Shown piece by piece: positions 44,509 to 56,099 of a DNA stretch of 64,000 bases (within the stretch, counting starts at the first letter, position 1; the number at the start of each line of letters is the position of its first letter). The stretch is from positions 186,001 through 250,000 of the forward strand of contig JAHEWK010000016.1 of NCBI GenBank assembly GCA_020740775.1. The letters run 5' to 3'. The position numbers and the translations under genes are program-made. The notes beneath the pieces were generated by a model. It did not search any database and was not told the origin of the DNA. It saw only the letters and a program-made list of their open reading frames with translations. Source of the stretch: Ilyonectria destructans (taxonomy: Eukaryota > Ascomycota > Sordariomycetes > Hypocreales > Nectriaceae).

Positions 44509-45648
44509 TTATTCTTCTAAAATCAAAGATTCACCCTCTCCAAACATTGGGTGCATAACACACCATGTGACCAAGGACCTCAAGAAGCCGCCTGCACCTA
44601 GATTGCGCAGCCCACCTTTTAATGAAACCATTCTGATAATGGCGTCTGCATGGAGGCGGGAAATCTCCATGTTTCCGCAGAGAAACTAGATGCATCTCGT
44701 GTCAATCACAAGTGGCTGTGGGTTAAGAAACTTTTGCAGGGACCTTACCTCGTCTGAAGACATGATCAAGGCTTTCCCAATTGTAGCATCGCTGACTGAC
44801 GTCCCCTCTGTGACGACAGCTTCATTAGTCGATTTTATACACTCACCTTTGTATAGTAAGGCCATCCCCGCATACTGCTTGTTGACAGCCGGACCAGCTA
44901 TGAGCAGATGTCGACACGCGGCGAGAAGGAGGCCGCAAAGGAGGCCAACGTCCGAAAATACAAGGGGAAGCCAGTGTGATTTCATTCCGCTAAGAAACAA
45001 GGTCTCGGCGTCACCATGGTTGCAGTAAGAGCTCGAGTTGGGAATGACGATGGTAACATCTAAAGGACACATCAGGTAAGCTTCATATCGGCGAAACGTT
45101 TCATGTCCCGTACAGTGATCGATGAGAAAGTGCTCCATCTCGGTGACTGGCCTTGCAAAGCTTTGGAACGGGTCCTTGCGGCTAGAGCTGAGCAAGCACT
45201 CTGGTGCAGGTAGTGGCACGTTGGGTTCTGCTAATTCTCGTTCCTCGACTTGATTGTTGTATCTGTTGGATGCCTCTCCCATGTATCTGTTTCGACTATG
45301 GCGGCTTGCGTGAATATCCTTTGCGACATGAGATCGGATCTTCTTCTTTGCTTCGGCAGAGATGACGTCGCGTGGATGAGATGCGTTGATGAACTGCACT
45401 GCCACTCTCCTTCTAGACCGGGTCATCCCAGATACGGGCGTCTGGTGAGCCGCTGCGCTTGACTCGCCAACAGCACGACTTTGTCCGGACATATTTTTCC
45501 AGCGGCGGACCTGCATCTTCAGGTGTAGAGGTTTCTGCGTATGCGATCTTTTTGACTTTCCGCAATTGGAAGTTGTAGAATCAGATTCAGGAATACAAGT
45601 CATAAATTGTTGTCGTGAGCATGGACATGAGAATTTGTCAGCAGTCAT
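44509..45648 (-). CDS. Fungal transcription factor-like protein without zinc cluster
   Basis: Two exons (45648-44749 and 44685-44509) give 358 residues. The region VQFINASHPRDVISAEAKKKIRSHVAKDIH is the N-terminal signature of a large fungal group of regulator-like proteins annotated with a fungal transcription-factor domain. A helical C-terminal part with HADAIIRMVSLKGGLRNLG (second exon) matches the end of that domain. No Zn2Cys6 motif is present; the Cys residues near the N-terminus do not have the spacing. The start may lie further in. It is divergent from the SDR gene over 469 bp, suggesting shared control. Confidence 0.7.
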
Positions 45649-46117
45649 GAACTACTGCTTACACTGCCGCTAAGCCTCGTCTGATCAAGTCTGGACTAGA
45701 GAAACACGCCGGCTTTCTCTACACATTCCTAAAACGGAAACTTTGGAGCTCGCACCATGTTGTGCTCACTGTTGGCGTTCCCCTGGGTTATGATCATGCA
45801 ACTATGACGACTTTGAGTCTCTTGGTTCCTCAGATGATTTCTTCCCGAACAGTCGGCCTCCAAACTGATTTCTAATCTACGGAAACGATTCGTCATGCTT
45901 CCTCGTTATCTGGAGTTTTTACCCTGTTCCAAATAATAGAATCTGCAATTGAGAGCCGAGCGAGCCGATACATGATGGCCATCAAATGCACATGAGAAGA
46001 AAATGGACAGCAACGACGGGTATAACTTGGCTGAAATTCCTCCGCTCCTCATCACAGTTTCACCAACTCATCCTCTCACAATTTAACCAACTCATCACCC
46101 GACTACCACTTTTCGAC
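45649..46117. promoter_or_regulatory. Divergent promoter region, regulator / SDR
   Basis: The 469 bp between two divergent start codons. No palindromic CGG pair typical of Zn2Cys6 sites was found by eye. It presumably drives both the regulator-like gene and the SDR reductase. Confidence 0.5.
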
Positions 46118-47192
46118 ATGTCTGAACCAAGCTCAGTTATCCCAAAGGGCTCCATTATCCTCGTCACCGGTCTGACAGGATATATCGCAACGCACATTGC
46201 GCAACAGCTATTCGCCGTCGGCTACAACGTCCGCGGCACAGTGCGTGACTTGTCCAAGGCCTCGTGGCTCAAAGATGAGCTCTTCTCGACTCAGCACGCT
46301 GCCGGCAAGCTTGAACTTGTCCAGGTGCCAGATCTCGCAGCACCTGAGGCCTTCAATGAAGCGGTCAAGGGCGTCTCGGGTGTAGCCCACGTCGCCACCA
46401 TCACGAATCTCGACCCGGACCCCAACAACGTCATCCCACAGACCGTGCAAGGAGTGCTCTCGCTTCTCCAAGATGCCGCTGCTCAGCCGTCTGTCCGCCG
46501 TGTAGTGTACACCTCTACTGCAGCAGCGGCTGTGATGCCTATGCCCGGTGTAGAGGGGCAGATCGGCCGTGACTCGTGGAACGATGGTGTTGTAGAGGCA
46601 GCATGGGCTCCGCCCCCATATGAGGGCTCCCGCGCGCTCGTGACTTACATTGCCAGCAAAGTTGAAGCAGAGAAGGCAGTGTGGAAATTCGCCAAGGAAC
46701 AGAAGCCTGGATTTACCGTCAATGTCGTCAGTCCATTCACCACACTTGGGCAGGCGCTTCACCCAAGCCATGTGAGAGGGCCTGTGGGCTGGGTCGAGCA
46801 ATTGTGGAAGGGGGATACGAGCCAGCTTGGCATGTTACCTGCAGGTAAGCGTGTTACAGAATCATCCAAATTGCAACGGCTAACAAGATTTAGCAATTTA
46901 TGTCAACGTCAAGGATGTCGCCTCGTTGCATGTCGCTGCCCTACTTGATCCGCGGGTCAAAGAGGAAAGGATCCAGGCTTGGGCTACACCCTTCAATTGG
47001 AACGATGTTTTGGACGTTTTACGACGCCTATATCCAACCCATCATTTTGTTGACAATCTCTTGGGAATGGGAAAGATTCTTGCCACGACTGATGACACTC
47101 TTGCGCGACGACTGTTGAAGGAATGGGCTCATCAGGATGAGTGGACCGGCTTTGAAGATGGAATTCAAGAGACAGTGAAGAGTTTCGCTTAA
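46118..47192 (+). CDS. NAD-dependent epimerase/dehydratase, ketoreductase type (extended SDR)
   Basis: Two exons (46118-46844, 46894-47192) give 341 residues. The Rossmann motif VTGLTGYIATHI lies near residue 20 and the catalytic YxxxK is YIASK. The substrate region and the C-terminal DVLDVLRRLYP segment resemble dihydroflavonol-reductase/GRE2-like carbonyl reductases. Such enzymes reduce ketones or aldehydes with NADPH and often occur in metabolite clusters. ATG 46118 is preferred over upstream in-frame sequence because the protein then begins just before the Rossmann fold. It is adjacent to a regulator-like gene and followed after about 1.3 kb by a flavin monooxygenase. Confidence 0.88.
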
Positions 47193-48463
47193 CTGGAATA
47201 CTTATGCACAGCTGTGTGAGATTCGACTCGTTACGCTGTACCTACTATAAGAGGCTAATTTACAGCGTATACCTACGCTATAAAATAGGTAACCCTCTTG
47301 CCCAGAGAAATAGGAAGGTTGGAAAAACATAGAGTTGAGGTGTGAAGGTGCAAGGAATAGCTGGAGGCGTCGATGTTACCAGATACAGAGTGTTGAGTTT
47401 ATTGTGCTCTACAGTGACTCCTTGTGGTTATATAGGGAAGCAGTGTTGGAAAGTAGGGGTAAGGTTTTCATCCAATGCTTAGGCATACGGTTTTCCCTTA
47501 CCCAATAGGAACGCAGGAGTTATGTAGGCTTTGATAAAAGGTAGAATAGCATATACTAAATAAATAGATATACGCAACTATATCTCATAGCAGTTATCAG
47601 AGTAGCAAGGTGAAGTTTAATCCTTGTCTAATTCGTCTGGGTAACTTTGTGATGTCGAGTAGTAAAGAGAATGCCTGCTCTGCTCCAGGCGATTTCCCAA
47701 GGCAGAGAATCGTACATCTTGGCCGTCTGTATATCTCACTAATCATATGGATCTACACGGCCTATTTGGCGAGGTCTTTATGATTAATGCAGATAATTAA
47801 ATCTAAGTGGTCCTCATCTCGAAAACTCAGACTCGATATTGGAGTATATCGTAGGCATTTGTAGCCACATATAGTCACTTTCCGTCAATCTGAACATCGT
47901 ATGTCCCCGATTCGTTTCCCCATGTATATGAAGTCATCTGGTATACCGGATTGTCTAGCCGAACGTTTTAAATACTGCAGCAGAGTTCCCGGCTCAATGG
48001 ATCCATGCTCATATTTAGAAGCCTGACTGATCGCGGCTCTGGCCTCTGATACTGATAGTACCACTCTGACCTGTAGGGGACCTCTAGTCGAGTACCACTA
48101 AGACCAAAGGGGGACGCCCACAATAATTCACTAGACCAGTCGGATCTGTTGGTTAGACGTGTCCAGTACAATATTACTCTCATGTATGCTAGAGAATAGG
48201 AGTAAAGAGCTCACCAATGGCCTCTCCACGCAAGCCCAAACGCAAGGGATCAATGACCTTTGACAAAATAAGGCTGGCTTCAGGGTTCAGCATCAGCCTA
48301 CCCTAGACTCACGAGTCCAGTATTGGAACCTGATCGTCACACTTCTTATAATAAACTCTTCTTATAGCACACGTAACTCAGATTGGAACGAGGCAACTTC
48401 TAGATATCATCTGAAATACCTTCTATCAGGATCTGCCATGTCGCAACCCATCCCTACACTCAC
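47193..48463. other. Intergenic, nothing recognised
   Basis: About 1.27 kb between convergent genes. No domain, RNA gene or clear repeat was recognised. Confidence 0.4.
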
Positions 48464-50424
48464 CTACAACCTCTCCTTCAATGCCAACTCCTCCATTAAC
48501 CTCTTGGGCACATTCTCAATTTCTAAAGGCTTCGCAACACCAATTTTTGCCAGGCCATTCCAAAAGTTCGAGTAAGCCCAGTAATACAAACTCCAACTCC
48601 CGAGGTAAATCATGGGCAGCACAGCAATTGGTACGTTCCCAAAGAGGTTCTTCCGCCTCGAAATAGTCTCCCAGCACTCCCCCGTCAGCACGTCCACAGC
48701 GCCGTCCCACTTCCACGGCCCTACGAGCCTGAATTTGGGGTTTAGGGCGCCACCCGCGGCCCAGACCCAAGGGAGTCTCCAGCCGCGGGGCGCGCTGAAA
48801 GAGAGGCGCAGGACATCGGTGAAGCTGGGCGCGATGGACATGTCCTTTGCTAGCTGGTAGGCGTATGAGTCATGCTCGACGCCGTAGTCGATGCGCGCAG
48901 AGGGGGGGACGATGAGTCGATAGTGGTACTCGTCCTCTGGGTCTAGGGGAGGTAGTTGGCCGACGAGGTTTTGGATAAAGAGCATGGATTGGAGCTCGGC
49001 CAGTGCAGGGATGGCGCCAAAGCTAGGCCGGACGAAGCCGATGAATCCAACGGTAGGATCGTCTCTCTTCCAGACTGCGCGAACGTCAGCTTTGGTTGAG
49101 GTAGGATAGGGATTGCCGCTTGAGGATGTGTCGAGGAAAGGAAAAGTCGGGACGTAGCCGGTAGCATAGATAAGGATATCAGGTTTAATGGTCGATTGCT
49201 GGATACGCTCTGATTCCGGTCGGTTTGGGACAATGGGGAAGTGCGCAACGCCATCCTCGGAGATGTGTGATGGGAATGGAGCCACGTCGATTGTGCGTGA
49301 AGGACGAGGGAGGTCTCGAGCAATCAAGAAGCGGCGGATTCTTGTTGCGAGGGTCCATCTCTCAGGGATCCAGGGATAGTAGATGTACGGCGACACTCTT
49401 GTCCAAGCTTTGTTCAAAAATACTGCACTCAGTGATCAGCGTGTTGTTCGCAGGCCATTGGCAGTTCACTTACACCTTGAGATGTGGAATCGCTCTCCCC
49501 AGACCTGCCCAACATGCATGTCTATCCCATACTTGCTGCCACTACCCACCCAAGTTGCAATAGGCAAAGCTAACGTGTGATAGTAGTTCCAAACGATCAT
49601 ACTATCCCGCACTATGGGATGCACGTACATGGTGTCGAATAGAGTGATCTGAGCAACATCGACAGGTAGGGTCTTCTCCTCAGGGGGTGCATAACCAAAC
49701 AGCCAAGGGAGAAACTGCTGATGGGGGTTCCGCTGGAAACAAAATCAGAAACAAAACTTCTCAAGGCATTAGAGGATAATACCTTTGGAGCCCCAACCCA
49801 GCCGCTACGGTGACATAGAACAACCCGTTTCGTGTCGGCGGTTATGGAGACGTATGAGACATCCGCACCCGTCTCGCCACTTCCGAGCACCATGACTGTC
49901 TTGTCCTTGCCCAGTTGGGCGCGGGTCTTGAAATCCGAAGAGTGCATGACGGTGGGGACATGATTGATGCCCGAGATGGCAGGGATGTTTGGTTTAGAAT
50001 GGACGCCAGAACAGATGGCGACGGCCTCACATGGCCACTCCTCGATGGTTCCATTGGGTTTCTGATACACAACAACATGTCCCTGTCCCGCCCGCCTGAT
50101 GTTCACCACCTTAGTCTCTAGGTCGATCCACTTCCACAGTCCAAAGTGTGTCGCATACTCCTCCAAATACTCGACATATCGCTCAGCTGAGAGGAAGTCC
50201 TCGTCATCCGGTCTCGGCCTAAAGTCCGAGAATGATGTCAAGTACTTGGAGGACACTAGTTCAGCGTCCTCGTAGACATGGGAGTGAAAGACGCCGCCGA
50301 CTTTCGAGCTTGCCTCAAATAAGCGGGGTTCGAACTCATCGCAGCCGAGATGCTTGTGGGCGTGGAGGAGCGTCTTAAGCTGGACCAGGCCAGAGGCTCC
50401 ACCACCAATGACAGCCACGCGCAT
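48464..50424 (-). CDS. Flavin-containing monooxygenase
   Basis: Three exons (50424-49783, 49732-49474, 49422-48464) give 619 residues. The FAD motif VIGGGASGL is at residues about 5-13; the NADPH motif VLGSGETGADVSY is near residue 180, preceded by VMHSSDFK in the place of the FMO fingerprint; the ATGY motif (IYATGYVPTFPF) lies in exon 3. At 619 residues it is longer than yeast FMO. A hydrophobic stretch near the C-terminus (VLPMIYLGSWSLYYWAY) could hold it to a membrane. Family members oxygenate N, S or carbonyl carbons using NADPH and O2. ATG 50424 is used; the frame is open two codons further but without ATG. Confidence 0.87.
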
Positions 50425-51285
50425 TTTCACGCGACAGAACCAGACGGTATCGATGGATCAAGCTAGGGAGAAGCTAGGAAGAAGCTACGCTGGAAAGAAG
50501 TAAAGACTAGAAAACGCGCAGCTGGGCGAAAGAGGGCACCAGAACTAAATAAGGAATGTGGGTAGTGTGGAGAGAGACTAAAGCCGAGGATATGAACCGG
50601 TGGAGTCCAGACCTTTCCTAGTTGGTGATACAGTCCGAGAATACCCGCCACTATAGGGCACTAAGGAACTAGATTATGCGGTTGTATTGATAACACGAGC
50701 GTTGTATGCAGATCCTTCCTGTTAGAGTCAGAGTGCAGTTCGCATGGTATTCCTTGCTTAATGGGTCCGCCTTAAGGAATATCATGCTTCAGAGAGCCTG
50801 CAGCTAGAGAATAACATTGTGAATACGTCGTTCAGTCACCTTACTACACTCTATTATAATACTCTAATCAGCTCAGATTATACGATATCTTTTAATGCTT
50901 AGAGCAGGAATTAGATATTTAAACGATATAACTTTCACTTTGTAGCTAGTAATTGTAGTATAAGACTACGGTTTCTTTATTTAATAGTTGTTAAAAAGTT
51001 ATAGAGAGTTATCTAATACATCTTTAATAAGGTGGAAGTCTCTTATACAATTCGCCGGTTACATTGAACAGCGTTGCCAATGAGAACCTATATGTATAGT
51101 CTGGCTTTTAGGATGTAAGCTTACTTAGTGGAGGTTCGAAGCTAGTAGGTAAATGTTTTCTATTGCTAACGGATGTATCTTGTTTGAGATGTTAACCCGA
51201 ATCTGGTTGTGTTAATAGGGGCAATAAGTGATTCTACCACCAAAGGGACCGTGTCAATGATTAATGATGAAGGTCGATGGTGATT
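50425..51285. other. Intergenic, partly AT-rich
   Basis: About 860 bp. The part from about 50830 to 51010 is AT-rich and may be a small decayed insertion. No gene was recognised. Confidence 0.35.
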
Positions 51286-51289
51286 CCCG

Positions 51290-51530
51290 AGGTCTATAGG
51301 CTTGGATGATCTGCGTGGCTTGAGAATAGCGAAAGTCGACTGGTCCACTGCTCACGAATCGGTTGACACGGAAGGCCTGCTCAAGGATGGATGCGTGGAT
51401 TTCTCCATTCCACGAGGCCTCGCATTCCCGGTTGAGCTCGCACTCGTCGGCGCGCTTCACCTTCGGGATCTCGTGGTCGCTTCGGCGAGGTTCGAGGCAT
51501 ATCGGCCATGGTCCTTGTAGGTTCCGAAGC
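51290..51530 (-). pseudogene. Possible PD-(D/E)XK nuclease-like protein fragment
   Basis: The minus strand holds two pieces in different frames: an ATG-led Arg/Pro-rich start (MADMPRTSPKRPRDPE, about 51519-51472) and a following SWNGEIHASILEQAF segment. The pattern E-x-x-W-N-x-x-[VI]-H followed by a helix resembles the opening of the fungal PD-(D/E)XK nuclease-like domain. The catalytic core itself is absent. The match is short and by eye only. Confidence 0.35.
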
Positions 51531-51539
51531 CGGTGGCGA

Positions 51540-52948
51540 TGGAAGAAGCTTCTGTCGATGAGAGCTGGGCTTCCGACGCTTGCGCTGGCGACTCTCGCCG
51601 TCGACTCGGTCGGACTCGGTGGGAAAGGGAACAGGGAGAGGATCGTGCTTCAGTTCGGTGATGGATGAGAGCTACCGTGCAACGTCGGCTTCTGTCGTGT
51701 ACATTCTGTCCGCTTGCTCAACAAGATAGAGGCATGAGGGGGTTATTTGATGATGATGTTTAAGATGGAGATGGGTTATCTCCAGTTGCCATAGTTGGGT
51801 GGGCCGTCAACAGCTTTAGCCCCGCACCGCTTTTACCTCCAGCGGATGATCAACCGTCTATGACAGAGGCGATTTTACAACATGTACTAGGCGGGGAAGT
51901 TCGTGTGAATAAAAATTGAACAATGATCGCGTTTGCAAGCTTCAGCACAGCCACATTTCCCTTCCCGTCGCGTCTGCGGATGGCCTGAATGAAGGCGAGA
52001 AAAGACATACATAGCGTGCTGGGGCAGCTGCTAGGCGCTGTCAATCACTGAGAGTATGCGTTAACAACTACCGCCACAGCCTGGGTGACGAGACTTGCAC
52101 TCCACTTAGTCGGTAGATTTTGTTAATAAGGTGATAACACTTGGAAATAAACCTGTGGGCAGTAAAAAAAAATAAGCTGGCAGTCTTAATCCCAGTCTTT
52201 ACGTCCCCTAATAATCTGCAACCCCGTAAGATGTCAAGCTCTCAGAAGGACATCTGGTACTGCAGTTGAACTAACCCCACCATTCCTAATTACATCTAGA
52301 TTTGAGCAGTGCAGGCATCATCTATTATGGGATGGTTAGATTAACAACGTCAGCTAACCCGTCTTGTCCGTGTTGCTCTGTCGCCGTGTAGGATATATGA
52401 GTTCCTCTACCCGAGCAGAACATATTTAGAATGTGATTTTGACTTTCTACACGTTAATCGAGATGCGACTCTCCTCCCTTCTACGATACTGATACAGACA
52501 GTAGATTTGAGCATCATTCCGGAACCTACAGAACGTGGTCAAGAGTTGCATTCTGTGACTCCCTTGGTTCTTGCGTAAGAATGAATTAGGTCCCACGTCT
52601 TTCTCGTATAGATCTTTTTAGACTTACTTTTTCTATTTAATATACTTCTTACGGAGTGGGATTTTTTATAATTCTTTTATATTCATATTATATTATATTA
52701 AGCCTTACTTTTTTAAAAGTTTTAGTTTAATTTCATCCTAGTAAACTTATCATTTTTCAAAAATTTCATTTCAAGATGGGAAATGAAGTGTGGTATTTAT
52801 TTGTCTGTGGCACTTATTATACATCCACATTAGTATCAAATAAATATAAATATCAACACTTCCCGCTACCCAACTAATATTGTCATTTGGTATTTCGTAT
52901 GTCCCAAATCTATATCCCTAAACTCCTTACGCCAGTTGCGAACCCTCA
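51540..52948. other. Intergenic, AT-rich near 52600-52870
   Basis: About 1.4 kb without a supportable gene. An AT-rich patch at about 52610-52870 may be a short RIP-like relic. Confidence 0.35.
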
Positions 52949-54103
52949 TCACGGATAGTCGCTGAACCCCGCCGTCTCGCCATCGCGGTTCAACATGTAC
53001 CGGAATCGCTCTTTGTTTTCAAGCAGAAACGGCGGCACGTCCATGTTGTTTTCAACGCGGTCAAACTGGTCCCTCCAGCGACCCCAGAGGTCGGAGCCGC
53101 TGCGCACAGCGTCGGCGATTCGGTTGCGATCCTGGTAGGACTTGTCATTCATCCATATGTGTGAAAAGCTGGTCATCTTGTTGAGGAACTGGCCGATGGT
53201 TGCAAAGTAGGAGCTGCAATGCCATGCAGCATTGGCCAAGATACCCTTTTCTAGCTCCCGCAGCAGGGGAATGCCTTCGTCGCCGTTGCGTAGATTCGTC
53301 GGCCGGATCGTCTTGTCCATGCCCTCGAAATAAGTCGCCTGTGGGTGATGCCACTCGGCTCCCTTATGAAGGAATTGGAACGAGTAATAGTAGAACCGGG
53401 AGGCGAGGGTGAGATAGCGGGGGAACTCGCATGTTCGCAGGACGAGTAGGGTGGCGGGGCGGGGGATTTCATCAACATCAGCCACGATGATTGCGTCACC
53501 CTCGACGGGGGCTTTTCGGCCACTGAGAGATGGGAAGACTTGGAGGAACATGGCATCACGCTGAAAGTTTTCGTAATCCCATGATGTCTTGAGTTTGAGT
53601 TTGAAGTCCTCGGGGAATTGTAGATCGTGATATATCATCTTGTGGTGGAAATCGGAGAATCGGTCCCAGGCGTTGCGAATGAGGAGTTCCTTCTCACCTC
53701 CTTGAAAGCTACGCGTGGACTCAACAATGACGAAGTAGTCGACATAGTCGTAGAGGGTGCGTAGACGAATCTCAAGAAAGTCGAGCTCTGTATTCACCAT
53801 AAAGAGGTCGTATACTTTGCGCTCACCGGAGCGAGGTGCAGCACCAGGCTTGAAGACATTGTATCCGTGGGCGGCGCAGAGGTCGTGTGCGGCTTCGGAA
53901 GCGTAGTAGTCGCGATGGGACGCGCCTTGGGCGGCAAAGTCGAGTCGTGGGAGGGAGGAGGAGAGGTTAAAGTCGGACCCGGAGATGTAATGAGCGGAAG
54001 CCTGATCAAAGCGTGGCCGGTGCGAGATCCAGACGAGGAGGAAGACGAGGGGTGGGATGGCAAGGAGGAAGAAGGGACGACGTATACTGAAGGAGGCGGT
54101 CAT
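52949..54103 (-). CDS. GT17 N-acetylglucosaminyltransferase-like protein
   Basis: A single exon encodes 384 residues, complete from ATG 54103. It is a type II membrane protein: cytoplasmic start, one membrane segment at about residues 9-26, then the catalytic domain. The domain matches glycosyltransferase family 17 (beta-1,4-mannosyl-glycoprotein N-acetylglucosaminyltransferase): VYDLFMVNTELDFLEIRL, YVDYFVIVESTRSFQG, VADVDEIPRP (a DxD-type metal motif) and WHCSSYFATIGQFLNKMTSF. It would act in the Golgi, transferring a sugar to glycan or glycolipid acceptors. There are no introns and no defects; it is the best-preserved housekeeping-type gene in the window. Confidence 0.92.
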   Translation of the reverse strand: MTASFSIRRPFFLLAIPPLVFLLVWISHRPRFDQASAHYISGSDFNLSSSLPRLDFAAQGASHRDYYASEAAHDLCAAHGYNVFKPGAAPRSGERKVYDLFMVNTELDFLEIRLRTLYDYVDYFVIVESTRSFQGGEKELLIRNAWDRFSDFHHKMIYHDLQFPEDFKLKLKTSWDYENFQRDAMFLQVFPSLSGRKAPVEGDAIIVADVDEIPRPATLLVLRTCEFPRYLTLASRFYYYSFQFLHKGAEWHHPQATYFEGMDKTIRPTNLRNGDEGIPLLRELEKGILANAAWHCSSYFATIGQFLNKMTSFSHIWMNDKSYQDRNRIADAVRSGSDLWGRWRDQFDRVENNMDVPPFLLENKERFRYMLNRDGETAGFSDYP

Positions 54104-55300
54104 GTTGGTGGTGGCGGAAGGACGGCTCAGAGCGAATGAAGGAAAAGAAGAACGAAAGAGAAAGAAATACGAATATTATCACAGGAATGGTGGTAAATTC
54201 GAGACGACTGCCTAATTAGCCCTCTGTTTTTTTCCCCCAGCTGGGCAGTGCTCGCCCGCAATGTATTACAGACCTAATCTAATCGTACTATTTAGAATGC
54301 GTCAAGCAAAGCTAATGCCACCCCGGCCCCTTTTTGCCCCTTACGTGCTTCCGACTTAGACGGGGGGGGCTGTGCCGACAATCCGGTACGATGGCGCCAA
54401 TCAGGTTTTTTGGCTGCGTAGTGATGGCGTGGACACTGGATTTACGGATAGCCCCTAAGGGAGATCCGGCACCATTCCCGAGATCCGACGACTCTGCGGC
54501 CTGCCTGTCATGTTGCTATGACAGGAAAGATATGTTGGTTCTGTAATGGCAACCTGGGGGAAGGGATGAGAATTGATATTCAAAAAACATTTCAAAGTCA
54601 AGCTTATTGAAGAATGATTGCCATTAACGCCGCCCTCTATTTGGATATGCTGTTGCCACTGATGCAAGAAGCCAATTAAGCACCGAGCGGCTTCACTGGC
54701 AAGTCTCTACCGCTCTCCCCGACTCATCTTGCGACTAAAGAGTTTGTGCAGGTGTTTTAATGCTTGGGTGGAATTTGTTTGAAGCATCCAACAAGCACCA
54801 CCCATACCTGCGACAAGACAAAACCACCATCTCACACTGCGGCGTCTCACTGCTTAGAATGGCCTTCTAGCGCTAAGTGCCGGGGAACATGGCGCCAGCA
54901 TGGGGGTCATGGGGCCTCCACCATTGAAAGCCCTGGCACTGCAGATACGAGTGGGGGAAGACGAGGGCAAGGAAACCCAAGAATAAGAGTATACCAATAT
55001 ACGAAAATAAAGCAATAATCGCAGACTAACATCAGTTGTCGGCGAACGATACCCTCGAGTAGATCCGCCCTCGAGGAGACCCCACTAGTGAAAGCAGAAG
55101 CACGGTCTTAGTGTTGAAGCCACTTAAATAGAGGAAAAAGAAGGATGGTCATATCGGAATATGGGGGTTAGGTTCACGCATGAGTTCGGAGGACAAAGGT
55201 TGTTCCCAACAGAACAAAAATGACACATACGATAGAGCGAGAAAACGCGAGCAAATGAGCCTGGTGAGCCTCTGATATCGTCAGCTCTCTTTTTAAATCG
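54104..55300. other. Intergenic, nothing recognised
   Basis: About 1.2 kb. Short frames on both strands lack domains. The epoxide hydrolase similarity begins abruptly at about 55305. Confidence 0.4.
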
Positions 55301-55304
55301 ACTG

Positions 55305-55745
55305 ACAGTTGGGAGGATTGGGGAGAAGTTCTTAGAGTGGCCGGAAGAAGATATCAGTATTGACGAGGTTTTGGCCAATATGTCACTATACTGGTTCACG
55401 GATTGCTTTCTGCGCTGCAGCTATACGTATCGTGGCACTTTTCTTGTTGGGCCTCCTCCAAGCCTGCCTTTCATCGACAAGCCCTTCGGATTCTCATGGT
55501 TTATGCATGAGCTAGCACCGGCACCTCAGAAAATTCTGGAGACGAAGGGAAAGTTGGTCTTCTATAGACAACATGAGAAAGTAAGTCGCATCTCTGTGTT
55601 TTCTTCTTAACTAAATTAGAGAGTGAGGCAACAGACTGAACTGCAGTAGGGGGGACACTTCGCCGCCTTAGAGCGGCCAGTTGAATTTCAACGGGATATT
55701 GAAGATTCCATAAAAGTTGTATTGAAAGACATCAGAAATCCTTGA
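55305..55745 (+). pseudogene. Epoxide hydrolase, C-terminal fragment
   Basis: Two exons of an alpha/beta-hydrolase epoxide hydrolase end remain: about 55305-55580, with EKFLEW, DEVLANMSLYWFT and FIDKPFGFSWF, then a GTAAGT...TAG intron, and 55650-55745, with GGHFAALERP that carries the catalytic His. Everything upstream, including the oxyanion HGWP region and nucleophile Asp, is missing, so the fragment cannot be active. The remaining exon junctions are still clean, which suggests a fairly recent truncation. Confidence 0.8.
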
Positions 55746-56099
55746 TTATCAGAGACTTATTTGCATCTACACAATATACGAGAGGAAAGAATCCAGGTCC
55801 AGCATACTCAAATCGAATTATTTCATATCAGCCACGGATCCTTTTAAGAAACTTTTGAAATCTAGTCCCAAGTCATAGACAGGCTAAAATCAATACACAA
55901 ATTTGGCATCATACACCTTGTCAGTTTTAATCTTTCAGTCTTCTCTCCGGAGGCGCACCTTAGGTTATTAACAGGTTGGAACTATTATTAAAGCTGTAAT
56001 CTTAGAAGAAACTATTATAAAGTAAAAGGTACAAGTTATCACTTGCCAAGATGCATCAGTGCCTAGCCAGCTATCACCAGGATGTTAGACTCTGAATGT

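Noticed and set aside
46208..46801. 197-codon minus-strand open frame
   Set aside because: Antisense of the SDR reductase first exon; no recognisable protein.
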